Part shown: positions 8,835 through 17,348 of the stretch, one piece after another
Position numbering within the stretch: the stretch's first letter is position 1
Layout of the letters: the number at the start of each line of letters is the position of its first letter
DNA from: Saprospiraceae bacterium
GTDB lineage: Bacteria; Bacteroidota; Bacteroidia; Chitinophagales; Saprospiraceae
NCBI GenBank assembly: GCA_029263015.1
Contig: JAJCYI010000120.1
Span: 1-64,000 of the forward strand
DNA length: 64,000 nt
Reading direction: 5' to 3'
The notes under the pieces: generated by a model
Databases searched by the model: none
Seen by the model: the letters and a program-made list of their open reading frames with translations, nothing else
What the model was told of the DNA's origin: nothing
Translations under genes and position numbers: made by a program

Positions 8835-10886
8835 TCACTTATTAGTACCATCTGCCATCTGCATCCCATACAGTAGTTTGGCCGCTTCCATCATTTTCAG
8901 GCATTCGTTGCGGTAGCCGTGCCTGTCCTTTCCCGTTGATTTTATAGCCATTTCCATGACTGAATCAAAAGTCAGGTTTCCTTTGTGGGGCGAATCCCTC
9001 AGCAACATGCCAAAACCAGCTACGGAGGCTGCCCATTGCATGTCTTTGGATGCCTCAACAAGTGCTTTCCAACGGTGCTCAACTGACTGTGATATCAATT
9101 TGCTTTTTATGCCCCGGGGTTGTTTGTAGCGCAGTTTTAAGGTAACTATTTCACTTGATGACTGAGCTGCTTCCGTTAAATCAACGGATTGATATTTTAG
9201 CGTATCCACATTGCTGCCGGGGAAAGAAAAATTACTGGTCACGGGTACGATTTCATAAAGAGCCGTTACAGTGTGACCGGCACCAATTTCACCTGCGTCC
9301 TTGGTATCGTCGTTAAAATCCTCTTTGTTCAACAAACGGTTTTCATACCCTATCAACCGATAGGCTTTCACAATCTGAGGGTTGAATTCGATCTGGATTT
9401 TTACATCTTTGGCAATCGTGAACAATGTGCCCGTCAAGTCCGTCATAAAAGTTTTTTTGGCTTCCAAAAGGTTGTCAATATAGGCATAGTTGCCATTTCC
9501 CTTATCAGCAAGCAACTCCAGTTTGTTGTCTTTATAATTGCCCATCCCAAGCCCAAGACAAGTGAGAAAAATGCCGTCTTTACGTTTCCCCTCGATCAAT
9601 TTAACCAATTCCCCGTCACTCGAAACACCCACGTTGAAGTCCCCGTCGGTGGCCAGAATGACGCGGTTGTTGCCATTTTCAATGAAGTTTTCTTTTGCTA
9701 CCTGGTAGGCCAACTTGACCCCTGCTGCCCCTGCTGTGCTTCCTCCAGCTTGCAATCTGTTGATGGCCGACAAGATGGAGTCTCTTTCATTGCCAGCAGT
9801 CGAAGGCAGCACCAATCCCGCCGCCCCCGCATACACCACAATGGCCACACGGTCTTGCTCCCTCAACTGTTCGATAAGTAGTTGCATGGCGGGTTTTACC
9901 AGTCGTAGTTTGTTGCTGGCACTCATTGAACCTGAAACATCAATGAGGAAAACGAGGTTGCTGGGAGGAGCGTCCTTCATGTCCATTTCCTTGCCTTTCA
10001 GGCCGATTTTCAGTAGCAAGCTGCCCGCTTCGTTCCACGGGCTGGCCGCTAGTTCGGTATTCACTGAAAATGGGTCTTCACCTTTTGGTGGTGGGTAACC
10101 ATAATCAAAATAGTTGATCATTTCCTCAATGCGGACTGCATCACGTTGGGGAAGTTGGTTGTTGTTCAAAAACCTACGGATGTTGCTGTAGGAAGCCTTG
10201 TCCACATCTATGGAAAAAGTGGAAAGAGGCTCGTGCTGTGCGGATTTAAAAGCATTCTCGGTAATGCTGGAATAGTCCTCCGTGTTGCCTTCTTGCTCAT
10301 GGAGGATAGGGTCGTGGTGCGGCGGCCTCATGAATCCTGTTTCATTGCGGGTAACCCGAATGCCATCAATATAGTAGTTGCTGGCGTTGTTCCGGCTTCC
10401 ACGGATCCTCAATTTCTTATTGCGTTTCTTTCCCTTTGCTCCTGCACCCAAGGAAGCTAATGCATTGACATTTCTTGTCCCCTGGTTATTAATATTTATG
10501 GAGTAAGCCAGACTTTTTGTTGACACTAGGGGTCTTTTGCTGCTAACAACTACTATTTCAAGATTTATACCCGAGGTTAATTGAGCATTCAATGTGTTTG
10601 CTATTCCGGCAGATACCACTACCTCCGAAATCCTCAGATTGGTATAACCTGTGTAGGAAAAAACTACATCATAGATTCCGGTGTCCAGTTTTTTGATAGA
10701 ATAAAACCCATCGAAGTTGGTCTGTGCTCCAGTGATAAGGACATCATTTTTGTAAATGGCTACCACGCTAAAAATGAGGGGTTCACCATTTTTGGCATCG
10801 GTGACAGTGCCTTGCAATGAAGTTTGAGAAAGGGCACAGGCAGAAAAAATAACCCATGTGAGGAGGAATGTGATTGTTGTTTTCAT
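8835..10886 (-). CDS. vWFA (YfbK-type) protein with carboxypeptidase-regulatory and TonB-plug-like N-terminus
   Basis: This is a 683-residue exported protein starting at MKTTITFLL. A longer frame begins at 10937, but the internal Met gives a clean signal peptide (to about residue 20, ...CALSQ). Residues about 23-108 match a CarboxypepD_reg-like beta-sandwich (LQGTVTDAKNGEPLIFSVV). Residues about 108-188 look like a TonB-dependent receptor plug (IVVVSSKR ... LRIRGSRNNASNYYIDGIRV), yet no beta-barrel follows. From about 223 onward it is YfbK-like: a von Willebrand domain with FSIDVDKASYSNIRRFL, the MIDAS motif DVSGS near 315, then the family's C-terminal region. YfbK-type proteins are predicted secreted metal-ion adhesion proteins of unknown role. 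It faces the DHOR operon divergently. Confidence 0.85.
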   Translation of the reverse strand: MKTTITFLLTWVIFSACALSQTSLQGTVTDAKNGEPLIFSVVAIYKNDVLITGAQTNFDGFYSIKKLDTGIYDVVFSYTGYTNLRISEVVVSAGIANTLNAQLTSGINLEIVVVSSKRPLVSTKSLAYSININNQGTRNVNALASLGAGAKGKKRNKKLRIRGSRNNASNYYIDGIRVTRNETGFMRPPHHDPILHEQEGNTEDYSSITENAFKSAQHEPLSTFSIDVDKASYSNIRRFLNNNQLPQRDAVRIEEMINYFDYGYPPPKGEDPFSVNTELAASPWNEAGSLLLKIGLKGKEMDMKDAPPSNLVFLIDVSGSMSASNKLRLVKPAMQLLIEQLREQDRVAIVVYAGAAGLVLPSTAGNERDSILSAINRLQAGGSTAGAAGVKLAYQVAKENFIENGNNRVILATDGDFNVGVSSDGELVKLIEGKRKDGIFLTCLGLGMGNYKDNKLELLADKGNGNYAYIDNLLEAKKTFMTDLTGTLFTIAKDVKIQIEFNPQIVKAYRLIGYENRLLNKEDFNDDTKDAGEIGAGHTVTALYEIVPVTSNFSFPGSNVDTLKYQSVDLTEAAQSSSEIVTLKLRYKQPRGIKSKLISQSVEHRWKALVEASKDMQWAASVAGFGMLLRDSPHKGNLTFDSVMEMAIKSTGKDRHGYRNECLKMMEAAKLLYGMQMADGTNK

Positions 10887-11105
10887 AACTAATATTTTTC
10901 TACAAAGAAATGGGAAAGGAGAAGTGATTGCTCGCATATTTTAATCAAAAGTCAGGTTTTTGATTTGTCGGACGCGAAACCGTACGGATGACAGTGTTTT
11001 GATTTGAAACCCAATCTTTCAAGTATCCTTGGGGGGAGTTGAATGGATTATTCCAATAAATTAAATTACCTGAATCAAATTTTTAGGTAAGTTTAAAAAT
11101 TTTAT

Positions 11106-11113
11106 TAATTTTG
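11106..11113 (+). promoter_or_regulatory. Candidate -7 box (TAATTTTG) before the di-haem oxidoreductase operon
   Basis: An exact match to the Bacteroidota -7 consensus TAnnTTTG lies 17 bases before the start codon at 11131. No good -33 TTG/TTTG element is visible at the usual 19-21 base spacing, so this is tentative. Confidence 0.35.
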
Positions 11114-11130
11114 CATAAATTATTGAGTTT

Positions 11131-12327
11131 ATGAAGAATGAATACCCCCTTTTTAGTGGTGCGCTTTTTCTGATAGTGTTCGTTTTTGCTTGTCAGCAAA
11201 CAGCTCCGCTTGCCCCTGAAGAAAACGAACTTTTGGATGGCCCAACAGAAGGGCTTAGCACCGAACAGCAAGGTCAGTTTTTAAAGGGCGACCAGGCATT
11301 TGCCGAAGTGTTTACCATTGAAAAAGGGCTGGGGCCAATTTTTGTGGCCAATCAATGTTCGAGTTGCCATGCTGGTGACGGCAAAGGGACACCATTTGTC
11401 AAGTTTACCCGGTTCGGTCAACCAGATACTTTGGGCAATCAATTTTTGAATCTCGGTGGTCCTCAACTCCAGCATAAAGCTATTCCTGGCTACCAACCAG
11501 AGCAACTCCCTGCTGGCGCCACTTTTACTGAATTGGTTGCGCCCGCAGTTACTGGGCTTGGTTTCTTGGACGCCGTCAGCGATGCCGACCTTATTGAACT
11601 TTCCGATCCTGACGATGCAAATGGGGACGGCATCAGCGGTCGACCACATTGGAACAACATCCCAGATTATGTCACACTCAGGCCAAATACCATTTCAAAA
11701 AACGGCATGTATATTACACGGTTTGGAAAAAAAGGTGGTGCTTATGATCTGCTGCACCAAACTTCCGGTGCATACAATCAGGATATGGGGATTACCTCTG
11801 ATTTTGAACCTGTCGACCCTTATAGCAGGTTGGAAACTGACCCAGAAGTAAGCATTCAAACGGTTCAGGATGTGGTATTTTATCTGAAGACTTTAAAGGC
11901 TCCTATTCCCCGCAACCAGGACGATCCAGATGTGATAAGTGGAGATCTTATTTTTTCACAAATAAAATGTGCTTCCTGCCATACGCCAACTTTGAAAACT
12001 GGATTCTCACCTATTGATCCTTTGTCTAATAAAGAATTCCATCCTTTTTCAGATTTGTTATTGCACGATATGGGAACGGATTTAGATGATGGCTACACAG
12101 AAGGATTTGCCTTGACTGCTGAGTGGAAGACCCCTCCACTTTGGGGGCTTGGTCTGTCAAAAGATGCACAAGGTGGAAGCTATTTCTTGCTGCACGATGG
12201 TCGTGCCACGAGCATCGAAGAGGCCATCCTGCTGCATGGCGGTGAAGCTGAACAATCAAAAACCAATTATGCCGAGCTATCGGAAACAGAGAAGCAGCAG
12301 CTCATTAAATTTTTGGGATCGCTATAA
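11131..12327 (+). CDS. Di-haem cytochrome oxidoreductase-like lipoprotein (DHOR / DUF1111 family)
   Basis: This is a 398-residue lipoprotein with lipobox FVFAC (Cys21). Two CxxCH haem sites are present, CSSCH at residues 76-80 and CASCH at 280-284, with the family features FVKFTRFGQPD between them and HDMGTDL near 310. It belongs to the family annotated as di-haem or thiol oxidoreductase (DUF1111). The exact reaction is not settled for most members. The stop codon is three bases from the Rieske gene start, so the two are co-transcribed and probably translationally coupled. Anchoring in the envelope and partnership with a Rieske protein suggest a redox chain outside the cytoplasmic membrane (inference). 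Confidence 0.85.
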   Translation: MKNEYPLFSGALFLIVFVFACQQTAPLAPEENELLDGPTEGLSTEQQGQFLKGDQAFAEVFTIEKGLGPIFVANQCSSCHAGDGKGTPFVKFTRFGQPDTLGNQFLNLGGPQLQHKAIPGYQPEQLPAGATFTELVAPAVTGLGFLDAVSDADLIELSDPDDANGDGISGRPHWNNIPDYVTLRPNTISKNGMYITRFGKKGGAYDLLHQTSGAYNQDMGITSDFEPVDPYSRLETDPEVSIQTVQDVVFYLKTLKAPIPRNQDDPDVISGDLIFSQIKCASCHTPTLKTGFSPIDPLSNKEFHPFSDLLLHDMGTDLDDGYTEGFALTAEWKTPPLWGLGLSKDAQGGSYFLLHDGRATSIEEAILLHGGEAEQSKTNYAELSETEKQQLIKFLGSL

Positions 12328-12330
12328 AAA

Positions 12331-12771
12331 ATGGAACGCAAAAAATTCATAAAAACCTGCTGTTATTCTATTCTCAGTTTTCCATTTATGGCCTCGGTTT
12401 TCCAGTCGTGCGGGGGCATTTATTATGCAACCGCCAGCCACGGTACAAATATGTTGACCGTTGCTAAATCCGAGTTTTTGGAAATAAAAAAAGACAAAAA
12501 AACAAACCGCGATTTTGTTTTGATAAAAATGGAAAATGGCGAATTTCCCATTTGCTTGCATAAAATAAAAGAAGATAATTATTCTGCCTCCTTGCTCAGG
12601 TGTACGCACCGCGGATGCGAGTTAAATGTCGGCGGCGGCATTTATAGTTGCCCATGTCATGGCAGCGAATTTTCAATTTCCGGGAAAGTATTGCAAGGCC
12701 CTGCGGATAGGGATTTACTAACTTTTAGAACAGATTCAGACAATGAAAACATTTATATCTATTTTTCCTAA
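12331..12771 (+). CDS. Rieske [2Fe-2S] lipoprotein
   Basis: This is a 146-residue small Rieske protein. A signal sequence ends at a lipobox (VFQSC, Cys27). The cluster ligands are visible: CTH (Cys91, His93) in CTHRGC, and CPCH (Cys107, His110) in YSCPCHGSEF. The fold ends with GPADRDL, equivalent to the Pro loop region. It is not fused to a membrane anchor or an oxygenase domain, so it is likely a stand-alone electron carrier. It sits between the di-haem oxidoreductase (3-base gap) and a porin whose start overlaps its 3' end by 29 bases. This tight coupling argues that the three proteins function together. Confidence 0.92.
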   Translation: MERKKFIKTCCYSILSFPFMASVFQSCGGIYYATASHGTNMLTVAKSEFLEIKKDKKTNRDFVLIKMENGEFPICLHKIKEDNYSASLLRCTHRGCELNVGGGIYSCPCHGSEFSISGKVLQGPADRDLLTFRTDSDNENIYIYFS

Positions 12772-13993
12772 GCAATTGATTTTAGGTTTTTTATTGTTAG
12801 CGATTACGGGAGAATTACATTCACAAGTGATCGATTCTGGCATCACTCGAACCCCCGTCGATACTTCCAAGTCAATGTTGAATATGGATGCCGTTTACAA
12901 CCGGCCTTTTTTATCGGGAGCTAAAATGCCCGTTGCGGTAGGAGGTTACCTAGAAGCCAACTCCATTCATAGCACAGAGGACGGAGTAAGCGAAGGGTTG
13001 TCTTTTCAGGCACGTAGGATGACGATATTTATGTCGGCTTCTATTGCCAAAAGAATTAAATTCTTGACGGAAATAGAATATGAGGATGGCACAAAAGAAA
13101 TCGGAATTGAGTTTGCGGCCATGGATGTTGCCTTGCACCCTGTGTTCAATTTCCGGGGTGGGATTATTATGAATCCCATCGGCGCATTTAACCAAAATCA
13201 CGATGGCCCTAAATGGGAGTTTGTGGAGCGTCCTGATGTTGCTGCAAACCTGCTGCCCGCCACCTGGTCGAATGCTGGTTTTGGCTTGTATGGAAAAACA
13301 CATAAAGGCGACTGGGTATTGGGATATGAGGCTTATCTGACCAATGGATTCAACAACAACATTATCGATAATCAAGAAAATAAAACTTTCCTGCCAGCCG
13401 CGAAAGAAAACGAAGAACGATTTGAAGAGAGCAACAGTGGGAAGCCACTGATGACTGGGAAAATTGCCATTAAAAACCGGAATATTGGCGAAATAGGATT
13501 TTCCTATATGGGGGGCATTTACAATAAATTTGAGGAAGACGGCCTGGTGCTTGACCAGAAAAGAAGGATAGATGTTTTAGCCATTGACCTGAGCACAACG
13601 ATTAAAAAAACAGGCACCTATTTAGTTGGAGAAGTTGCGTTTATTTGGGTTGATGTACCAAGTACTTACACCCAACAATATGGCAATAAACAAAGAGGTG
13701 CCTATATTGATATTGTGCAACCTGTTTTTAAAAGGAAAATATTGGATTGGGAAAATGCAACCTTAAACCTCGCAGCCCGATTTGATTATGTGGACTGGAA
13801 TGTTGGAACATTTAATGAAAATAATGCTGACATTGGGGACGAATTATGGGCGATTTCTCCTGCCATCAGCTTTAGGCCAACCAGCCAATCTGTGTTTAGG
13901 ATGAATTATCGGTATCAATGGCAAAAAGATATTCTAAACAATCCGGCGGCAAAAACGGCAACGTGGCTTTTTGGATTTAGCACTTATTTTTAG
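12743..13993 (+). CDS. Outer-membrane beta-barrel porin-like protein
   Basis: This is a 416-residue exported protein, signal peptide about 1-27 (...GELHSQ). The mature part is made of alternating amphipathic strands (for example FQARRMTIFMSASIAKRIKF, FNFRGGIIMNPIGAFNQNH) and ends in an aromatic residue (FGFSTYF), as outer-membrane barrels do. It resembles the phosphate-selective porin O/P and related families; the solute is unknown. The start codon lies inside the end of the Rieske gene, so translation is coupled. It may give a substrate access to the redox pair encoded upstream (inference). Confidence 0.75.
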   Translation: MKTFISIFPKQLILGFLLLAITGELHSQVIDSGITRTPVDTSKSMLNMDAVYNRPFLSGAKMPVAVGGYLEANSIHSTEDGVSEGLSFQARRMTIFMSASIAKRIKFLTEIEYEDGTKEIGIEFAAMDVALHPVFNFRGGIIMNPIGAFNQNHDGPKWEFVERPDVAANLLPATWSNAGFGLYGKTHKGDWVLGYEAYLTNGFNNNIIDNQENKTFLPAAKENEERFEESNSGKPLMTGKIAIKNRNIGEIGFSYMGGIYNKFEEDGLVLDQKRRIDVLAIDLSTTIKKTGTYLVGEVAFIWVDVPSTYTQQYGNKQRGAYIDIVQPVFKRKILDWENATLNLAARFDYVDWNVGTFNENNADIGDELWAISPAISFRPTSQSVFRMNYRYQWQKDILNNPAAKTATWLFGFSTYF

Positions 13994-14236
13994 GGTTATT
14001 AACCACCCAAGAAACAGAAATGGTGCGCTACTTATGATTCCTTTTGTGCTTCAAATAAAACAAACGTTCTTTGTGGTTGGGCATAAATGACAAAAATCGA
14101 TATTCCATATCGAACTTCCATTTTTATTTTCCGTATTGTTTTATCCCAAAACCAACCTTTTGAGATCATGGTTTTACAAAACTATACGACGCTTTCCTTT
14201 CTATAATTAAATCTTTTTATCGCAAAAAAAAGACCC

Positions 14237-16501
14237 ATGAATTCCTCTTGGATTTACACTGTGATTGCCAATGCTGGCCATCGATTCTTCCTTTTGGTTG
14301 TCTGTTCATTTTTTCTATTGCATATCAATCTAAATGCCCAAGGGCAACCACCCCTTCGATATGTTGGTTCTTCAACTATCGGCAACTTCATCGAAGATGC
14401 TAGGGTGGATTATGGTAAAAGTGGTTTTGACATAAATACCGAACCGGAAAGTGCAGGCGGTGAGCAGGCCATCCTCGAAGGTAGGGCCGACCTGGCCGGG
14501 GTAGCCAATGTGCCTTCCTCCGAGACACTGGGCAAGGGGGTGGTGAGCACCCTAGTCGGCTGGGATGCTATTGCGGTGATTGTACATGACTCAAACCCTG
14601 TTAAAAACTTGACACAGAGTCAGTTGAAAGGAATTTTTACTGGATCAATTACCAATTGGAATGAAGTTGGGGGACCAAACCTAAGCATCCAACCATTTAT
14701 TGTTAGTAATGAATCGGCAACCAGGAAAGTGTTCCGTTCCGTCATTTTGGGGCAATCTGATTATGCCGGGTGCGAGGTTGTGAATCCTGATGTTGAAATT
14801 CTCGAAAGGGTGAGGAACAATCCAGGAGCAATTGGCCACATCAGTTTTTCTTTTTTGGGGAATGAATCGCAAGTGAAAAAAATATCAGTAAACGGTCAAT
14901 CCCTTTCCCTGACCAATGCTGCCTATCCGATTACACGTCCGCTGTACCTGCTGTGGTGGCCGGGAAGGAGGGAAGTGTCCGATTTTGCTAGCTGGGTGCT
15001 TTCAACCGAGGGGCAGCGTATCGTGATGAAACGGTTCATCGGTGTGCGGGAAGCTTCGGCGAGTATCAATCAAAAAACGGGGACTTTGGTTGTATTTACA
15101 GAGACTTATCCAGTAGAGGATGGCGGCACATTTTATTATCCCCACAGACCTTACGAGGTGTTGACAACTGACCGGGAATTGGTTGCCAGGGTCTCCAATC
15201 ACTTGAGTATCAATGATGAAAGCCCAGCAAGGGTGCCCCTCAGCCCCGGCACTTATCTTATTCGGCCAGAGTCTGCCAGTGGAACTCAAAAAGAGTTTTT
15301 TGTAGCCATTGAACCGCAAAAATTGACAAAATTGAATGTTGGGAATATATTGAGAACAGATAGCCAAAGTGGCCTCCCTGCTGTAAATAACCATTGGGAT
15401 GAAGGTGATCGGATCGCTGCTGAACTGGCCCAGTTGGACAAGTTCAAGGCATTGCAGCCTTATGGTGATTTTCGTCTGCGTGCAGCACAGGATCTCGCCC
15501 CATCATCTGATCGGTTCAGGATGCGCTTTCGCTTGCGGGCAGGTTTTGGGGCAAAGGTGGCGCCCGGAATGAAAGTCGATTTCCGATTCATCTCATCCGA
15601 TAACCCAGATGATCCTAACTCCCCATATTCAGACTTCTCATCAGGTTTTAATAATGTCAATTTAGTTATTGACCGTGCGTACTTCCACTTGAACCCACAA
15701 AAGTTGAGCAACTTGAAACTGTGGTTGGGCAAATTTCCCAACCCGTTCACCAATTCGGGGGTTTATTCTGAATTGAGCTGGGATGCCGACCTTAACCCCG
15801 AAGGTGGAGCGGTCGCTTTTGACTTTCCTAATATTGGAAAGATGAACAAATTGGCACTGGTCAATGGAGTTTATTTACTTTCCCATATCAGGTCAGGTGC
15901 AGAAAAAACGGTGCTCAATGCCAGTCAGGCAACGTTAGGGATTCCTTTGTCAAAGAACTTCAACTTGACGGCTTCCAGTAGTTTTTATTATTTCAACAAT
16001 ATAAAAGGTAGGAATATAAGCACGACTGTTTTCGACAATAATGCAGGCAATGCTACTTTTGAAGAACTCCATGTTGGTGGCAGTGATACTACTTTTACCA
16101 CCCATTACACTTCTGATTTCCATACCCTTGATAATTTTCTCTTGCTCAATGTGAAATCCTTACCACATCTGTTGACGCTCAAGGGTCAGCTTTTCTACAA
16201 TTTTGGTGCAACCGATAAGAATACTGGCTATGCAGCTGGCTTCAGCTATGGCGACCTTAACAGGCCAGGGAACTGGCGCTTGTATTATCAATTCCAGCAC
16301 CTCCAACAAGATGCGGTGTTCTCTCCTTTTGTGCAGGATGATTTCCGCCGGCAGACCAATTTTACTGGCCAGGTGTTTGGCCTGGCTTATGCCTTTCACA
16401 AAAAAGTCTCGCTCCACGTCTGGGGGTTATTTGACTCAGCAGTTTCGGGTGGGGGTGAAAACCACTCGCGGTTTAGGTTGGATTTGAATGTAAAATTGTG
16501 A
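14237..16501 (+). CDS. PstS-like binding domain fused to a PEGA-like linker and a porin-like beta-barrel
   Basis: This is a 754-residue exported protein, signal peptide about 1-36 (...LNAQ). Residues about 38-275 are a periplasmic phosphate-binding (PBP-like, PstS/SphX-type) domain: RYVGSSTIGNFIEDA, LKGIFTGSITNWNEVGG, SNESATRKVFRSVIL. Residues about 283-370 are a short beta domain like PEGA (PLSPGTYLIRPESA). Residues about 400-754 are strand-rich and look like the putative porin family (Porin_5 type; DADLNPEGGAVAFDF, WLGKFPNPF). A soluble ligand-binding domain joined to an outer-membrane barrel would place a phosphate- or anion-sensing module at the outer membrane. There is no pstCAB nearby. 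The gene follows the DHOR-Rieske-porin operon by 243 bases. The domain order is read from sequence; the function is inference. Confidence 0.75.
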   Translation: MNSSWIYTVIANAGHRFFLLVVCSFFLLHINLNAQGQPPLRYVGSSTIGNFIEDARVDYGKSGFDINTEPESAGGEQAILEGRADLAGVANVPSSETLGKGVVSTLVGWDAIAVIVHDSNPVKNLTQSQLKGIFTGSITNWNEVGGPNLSIQPFIVSNESATRKVFRSVILGQSDYAGCEVVNPDVEILERVRNNPGAIGHISFSFLGNESQVKKISVNGQSLSLTNAAYPITRPLYLLWWPGRREVSDFASWVLSTEGQRIVMKRFIGVREASASINQKTGTLVVFTETYPVEDGGTFYYPHRPYEVLTTDRELVARVSNHLSINDESPARVPLSPGTYLIRPESASGTQKEFFVAIEPQKLTKLNVGNILRTDSQSGLPAVNNHWDEGDRIAAELAQLDKFKALQPYGDFRLRAAQDLAPSSDRFRMRFRLRAGFGAKVAPGMKVDFRFISSDNPDDPNSPYSDFSSGFNNVNLVIDRAYFHLNPQKLSNLKLWLGKFPNPFTNSGVYSELSWDADLNPEGGAVAFDFPNIGKMNKLALVNGVYLLSHIRSGAEKTVLNASQATLGIPLSKNFNLTASSSFYYFNNIKGRNISTTVFDNNAGNATFEELHVGGSDTTFTTHYTSDFHTLDNFLLLNVKSLPHLLTLKGQLFYNFGATDKNTGYAAGFSYGDLNRPGNWRLYYQFQHLQQDAVFSPFVQDDFRRQTNFTGQVFGLAYAFHKKVSLHVWGLFDSAVSGGGENHSRFRLDLNVKL

Positions 16502-16510
16502 TAACCATTG

Positions 16511-16612
16511 AGGCAGATTAAACTAATAAATTGGACATTTTGACGAGGTTACTTGCCTGCCGGTAGGCAAGTAACCTCGTCAAAATGTTTAATTTATTAG
16601 TTTAATCTGCCT
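16511..16612. repeat. 102-bp near-perfect palindrome related to family 1
   Basis: The 48-base arms (16511-16558 and 16565-16612) differ at only two positions and are joined by a six-base loop (GCCGGT). The arm motif GTAACCTCGTCAAAATGT is close to the outer arm of copies A and B (AACCTCGTCAAAAGTGT). The centre GCCTGCCGGTAGGC matches the small extra palindrome inside copy A. It starts ten bases after the preceding stop codon, so it can also act as a terminator. Its right edge is where the permease fragment at 16613 stops. Confidence 0.85.
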
Positions 16613-16798
16613 GAGTCTTGGGCCTATTGCAGAAGAAGAAGTCCAGCAGAAGTCATTTACAAATGATTCGTTTACAATCACTGAATTAATGGTATCGCTT
16701 GCTAGGTCTGGTTGGAAATTCCGACCTTCCAGCAATTCCATTCCCATGACATCAAGGTATTCGTGGTTTACAAAATATTCATAAGCAGATTTATACAC
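16613..16798 (-). pseudogene. Fragment of a MacB/FtsX-type permease gene
   Basis: About 60 codons read MYKSAYEYFVNHEYLDVMGM, then ELLEGRNF, VIVNESFV and AIGPRLRQ. This is the second periplasmic core of an FtsX/MacB-type permease; compare HDYVKTMGMEIVQGRDF in the intact gene at 6210-8630. Neither the N-terminal nor the C-terminal membrane domains are present. One end abuts the DoxX stop codon and the other ends exactly at the palindrome 16511-16612. It is a remnant of a deletion or rearrangement, not a functional gene. Confidence 0.75.
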
Positions 16799-17219
16799 GC
16801 CTTGGTATTACCCCATCCAAATGCCACTTATCCCATTTCTGAGGTAGTAAAAACAAAGAAGCCAACAGTGTACCCCTGAAAAAAACATGATGCAAATCCC
16901 ATATCGCCGACTCCAGCCCATGGCCATAAGCAACGACCAAAAGTACAGTGGCCAATAAAAGGTAAGTGCCGTGGCGGAACAGCCCCAATACTAGTAACAG
17001 CCCTCCCAACAGCTCGGCGTAAGAGGTGAAATAAGCAGTGGCCTTGAGCAGTAATTCCGGAATCCAGGTCTCTTCAAAACCGCTGAAAGCATTTTGGTAT
17101 ACGCCATCCACCCCCCAGTTGAACACTTTCCCAAAACCTTGCATTAGAAAAACCAGACCGAGTAGGGTGCGCAAGAAAAAAATACCGGCAGCACGGAGGA
17201 AATCATTGGATAAATTCAT
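16791..17219 (-). CDS. DoxX family membrane protein
   Basis: This is a 142-residue integral membrane protein with about four helices. It has the family signature RTLLGLVFLMQGFGKVFNWG near the start, then AYFTSYAELLGGLLLVLGLF and a conserved HG (YGHGLESAIWDLHHVFF). DoxX/DoxD-like proteins take part in quinone-linked or thiol redox chemistry in various bacteria; the specific partner here is not visible. The stop codon overlaps the permease remnant by eight bases, so the C-terminus may have been slightly altered by that rearrangement. It is co-directional with the peroxiredoxin- and thioredoxin-like genes upstream. Confidence 0.85.
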   Translation of the reverse strand: MNLSNDFLRAAGIFFLRTLLGLVFLMQGFGKVFNWGVDGVYQNAFSGFEETWIPELLLKATAYFTSYAELLGGLLLVLGLFRHGTYLLLATVLLVVAYGHGLESAIWDLHHVFFRGTLLASLFLLPQKWDKWHLDGVIPRRV

Positions 17220-17239
17220 CGTCAGACAGTGCTTTATTT

Positions 17240-17345
17240 AACGTGAGTTTTGGATAATAATCCTTGATAATCAAGAGCTTATGGCGGTTTCTGTCCTTTG
17301 ATTGTCCCGTTAGGGACAATAAGATTGCTATCCAGAAATCACGTT
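17240..17345. repeat. Nested palindrome between peroxiredoxin and DoxX genes
   Basis: Outer arms 17240-17261 (AACGTGAGTTTTGGATAA...) and 17324-17345 (...TTATCC-like, ending ATCACGTT) pair imperfectly over 22 bases. Inside is a clean hairpin ATTGTCCC-GTTA-GGGACAAT at 17301-17320. It lies directly after the peroxiredoxin-like stop codon and may serve as that gene's terminator. Confidence 0.6.
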
Positions 17346-17348
17346 AAT

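Noticed and set aside
9273-9881. Plus-strand open frame of 202 codons inside the vWFA gene
   Set aside because: Antisense to a well-supported gene and without recognisable content.
10887-10937. Longer start for the vWFA protein
   Set aside because: The extra 17 residues would precede a clean signal peptide beginning at MKTTITFLL, so the internal start is preferred.
16589-16798. Short open frame as an intact small gene
   Set aside because: It is a piece of a permease domain and its last codons come from the palindrome; annotated as a pseudogene instead.
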